The position numbers and the translations under genes are program-made. Of a stretch of DNA of 64,000 nt, positions 63,215 through 64,000 are shown piece by piece. The notes below the pieces were generated by a model, which made no database searches, was not told the origin of the DNA, and worked only from the letters and a program-made list of their open reading frames with translations. Position 1 is the first letter of the stretch; every line of letters begins with the position of its first letter. Source of the DNA: Crossiella cryophila (GTDB lineage: Bacteria > Actinomycetota > Actinomycetes > Mycobacteriales > Pseudonocardiaceae); the NCBI RefSeq assembly GCF_014204915.1, contig NZ_JACHMH010000001.1, positions 7,217,501-7,281,500 on the forward strand, in the 5' to 3' direction.

Positions 63215-64000
63215 ATGAAGGCATCCGCAAAAACTCTTTGCCTGCTGCTGCCCGCACTCCTGGCCACCTTTGCCGGGATTTCCCCTGCCGCCGCCGGCGA
63301 CACCAAGGCCAGGAAGGACATTCCATCCATCCGGCCGTTCGATATGGAGGTCAACTACAACTGCGAACTTCAAGGCGGTTGCCGGCGGGTCCAATACAAC
63401 GGAACAGTCAGTGCTGACGGCGGACAATGGGTTGCCGCGGGCGTAGCCGGGGGAGGTTGCACCGGCGGGGATATCGAGGTTTACCAGAACGGCAGAAACA
63501 AGGACGGTACCCGGTGGCACGGTAAACCTGTTCAACGCGCTGACATCGCCTGTCGGCACGGCAGCGAAAAAGTGCGCTTCTTCGGCTACGACCATTGGGA
63601 CCCCGAGGACAGATCGGTGACCCTGGAACTACAGGTGTGCGTCAAGATCGTGCTCGGCGGCCGGTACTGCAGCGATGTCAAGAGCACGACCGTGGCACTT
63701 CCGGAGCCGCCCCCGCCGCCCACCCCGTGCCCCGCGGACTCGACGGTGTGCGATGACGAGCAGGCCGGGATGCTCACCAGAAGCGCGGCCGAATGGAATG
63801 ACTGGCGGCAGGCGAACCCGGACGCGGAGATCAAGCTCAGGAACGTCCGCTTCCTCGGTGGCAAGCTCCTGGATCTCACCGGGGCCGACCTGCGGGACGT
63901 CGATCTCACCGGCGCCGATTTCGTGGGCTGGGCCAGGAAGGTCAACCTGACCGGCGCCGACTTCCGCGGCGCCGATCTCACCGGCGCCCAGCTCAATGAC
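63215..64000 (+). CDS. Secreted pentapeptide-repeat protein, truncated by window end
   Basis: The frame is open from ATG 63215 to the last base (262 codons so far). Signal peptide KASAKTLCLLLPALLATFAG ... AAAG; then a Cys-containing domain of about 130 residues (NYNCELQGGCRRVQY, GGGCTGGDIEVYQNGR, ADIACRHGSEKVRFFGY, LQVCVKIVLGGRYC) with several possible disulphides; a Pro-rich hinge (PEPPPPPTPCP); then pentapeptide repeats of the A(D/N)LxG type: LTGADLRDVDLTGADF and LTGADFRGADLTGAQ. These repeats fold as a right-handed quadrilateral helix. Third-position GC in the signal region is lower than in neighbouring genes. Function unknown; the C-terminus is not visible. Confidence 0.8.
   Translation, partial: MKASAKTLCLLLPALLATFAGISPAAAGDTKARKDIPSIRPFDMEVNYNCELQGGCRRVQYNGTVSADGGQWVAAGVAGGGCTGGDIEVYQNGRNKDGTRWHGKPVQRADIACRHGSEKVRFFGYDHWDPEDRSVTLELQVCVKIVLGGRYCSDVKSTTVALPEPPPPPTPCPADSTVCDDEQAGMLTRSAAEWNDWRQANPDAEIKLRNVRFLGGKLLDLTGADLRDVDLTGADFVGWARKVNLTGADFRGADLTGAQLND

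Overview
The window is about 64 kb of very GC-rich DNA with strongly G/C-biased third codon positions, many GTG starts, ATGA/GTGA-coupled genes, promoters consisting of little more than a TANNNT box just before the start codon, and many secreted or LuxR/TetR/LysR-regulated genes. This fits a soil actinomycete, most likely of the order Pseudonocardiales; the genus cannot be fixed from the sequence alone. No rRNA, tRNA, CRISPR array, phage, transposase or origin was found. It reads as an accessory chromosomal region rich in secreted enzymes, small specialised-metabolism loci and one-enzyme-plus-regulator redox units.

Layout. 1-3.5 kb: the 3' part of a GH3 glycosidase overlapping a secreted GH99-like glycosidase. 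3.5-5.7 kb: WYL regulator divergent from an epoxide hydrolase. 5.9-8.8 kb: a three-gene, translationally coupled terpene operon (squalene/phytoene-synthase-like, polyprenyl synthase, class I terpene synthase with an altered second metal motif). 9.3-10.4 kb: a decaying ECF sigma factor and its frameshifted partner. 10.4-12.3 kb: NarL-type two-component system. 12.5-20.8 kb: an exported-protein block (LANTG wall-anchored protein, I36-type inhibitor, large LuxR ATPase regulator, subtilase with P domain, trypsin-fold protease with Ig-like repeats, unknown secreted protein). 20.8-26.4 kb: a lone NRPS, C-A-PCP-E-C, with a threonine-like A-domain pocket. 26.7-35.8 kb: LysR, SDR/TetR pair, threonine deaminase, glyoxalase-like protein, P450, methyltransferase, CHRD, DUF4394 and fasciclin secreted proteins. 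36-38 kb: DipZ and thioredoxin. 38-41 kb: gene fragments, a strong terminator, VOC protein, truncated XRE regulator, StrR-like regulator. 41-46.5 kb: ALDH/TetR and an ene-reductase/reductase/MDR operon with its TetR. 46.5-51.6 kb: OtsB-GH15 fusion, MFS exporter and hydrolase. 51.7-57.5 kb: LysR and TetR units around SRPBCC, SnoaL, MDR and FAD monooxygenase genes. 57.4-64 kb: penicillin-acylase-like enzyme, unknown protein, two tandem serine hydrolases, and a pentapeptide-repeat protein running off the end.

The most unusual signal not explained by genes is a family of composite palindromic repeats built from a 19-bp arm (GTGTTGGCCGTTSTCGTAC) and a related inner module. It occurs three times, always in intergenic DNA (about 26.62, 33.47 and 59.86 kb), with the arm inverted at both ends. 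A second signal is the 13-mer GTCCACWGTGGAC and near matches, recurring inside coding sequence and often forcing an otherwise little-used ACA/ACT threonine codon. Many regulator/enzyme pairs carry clear candidate operators (4562, 28503, 41290, 45851, 51659, 53886, 55316), so regulatory assignments are unusually concrete here, although all remain inferences.
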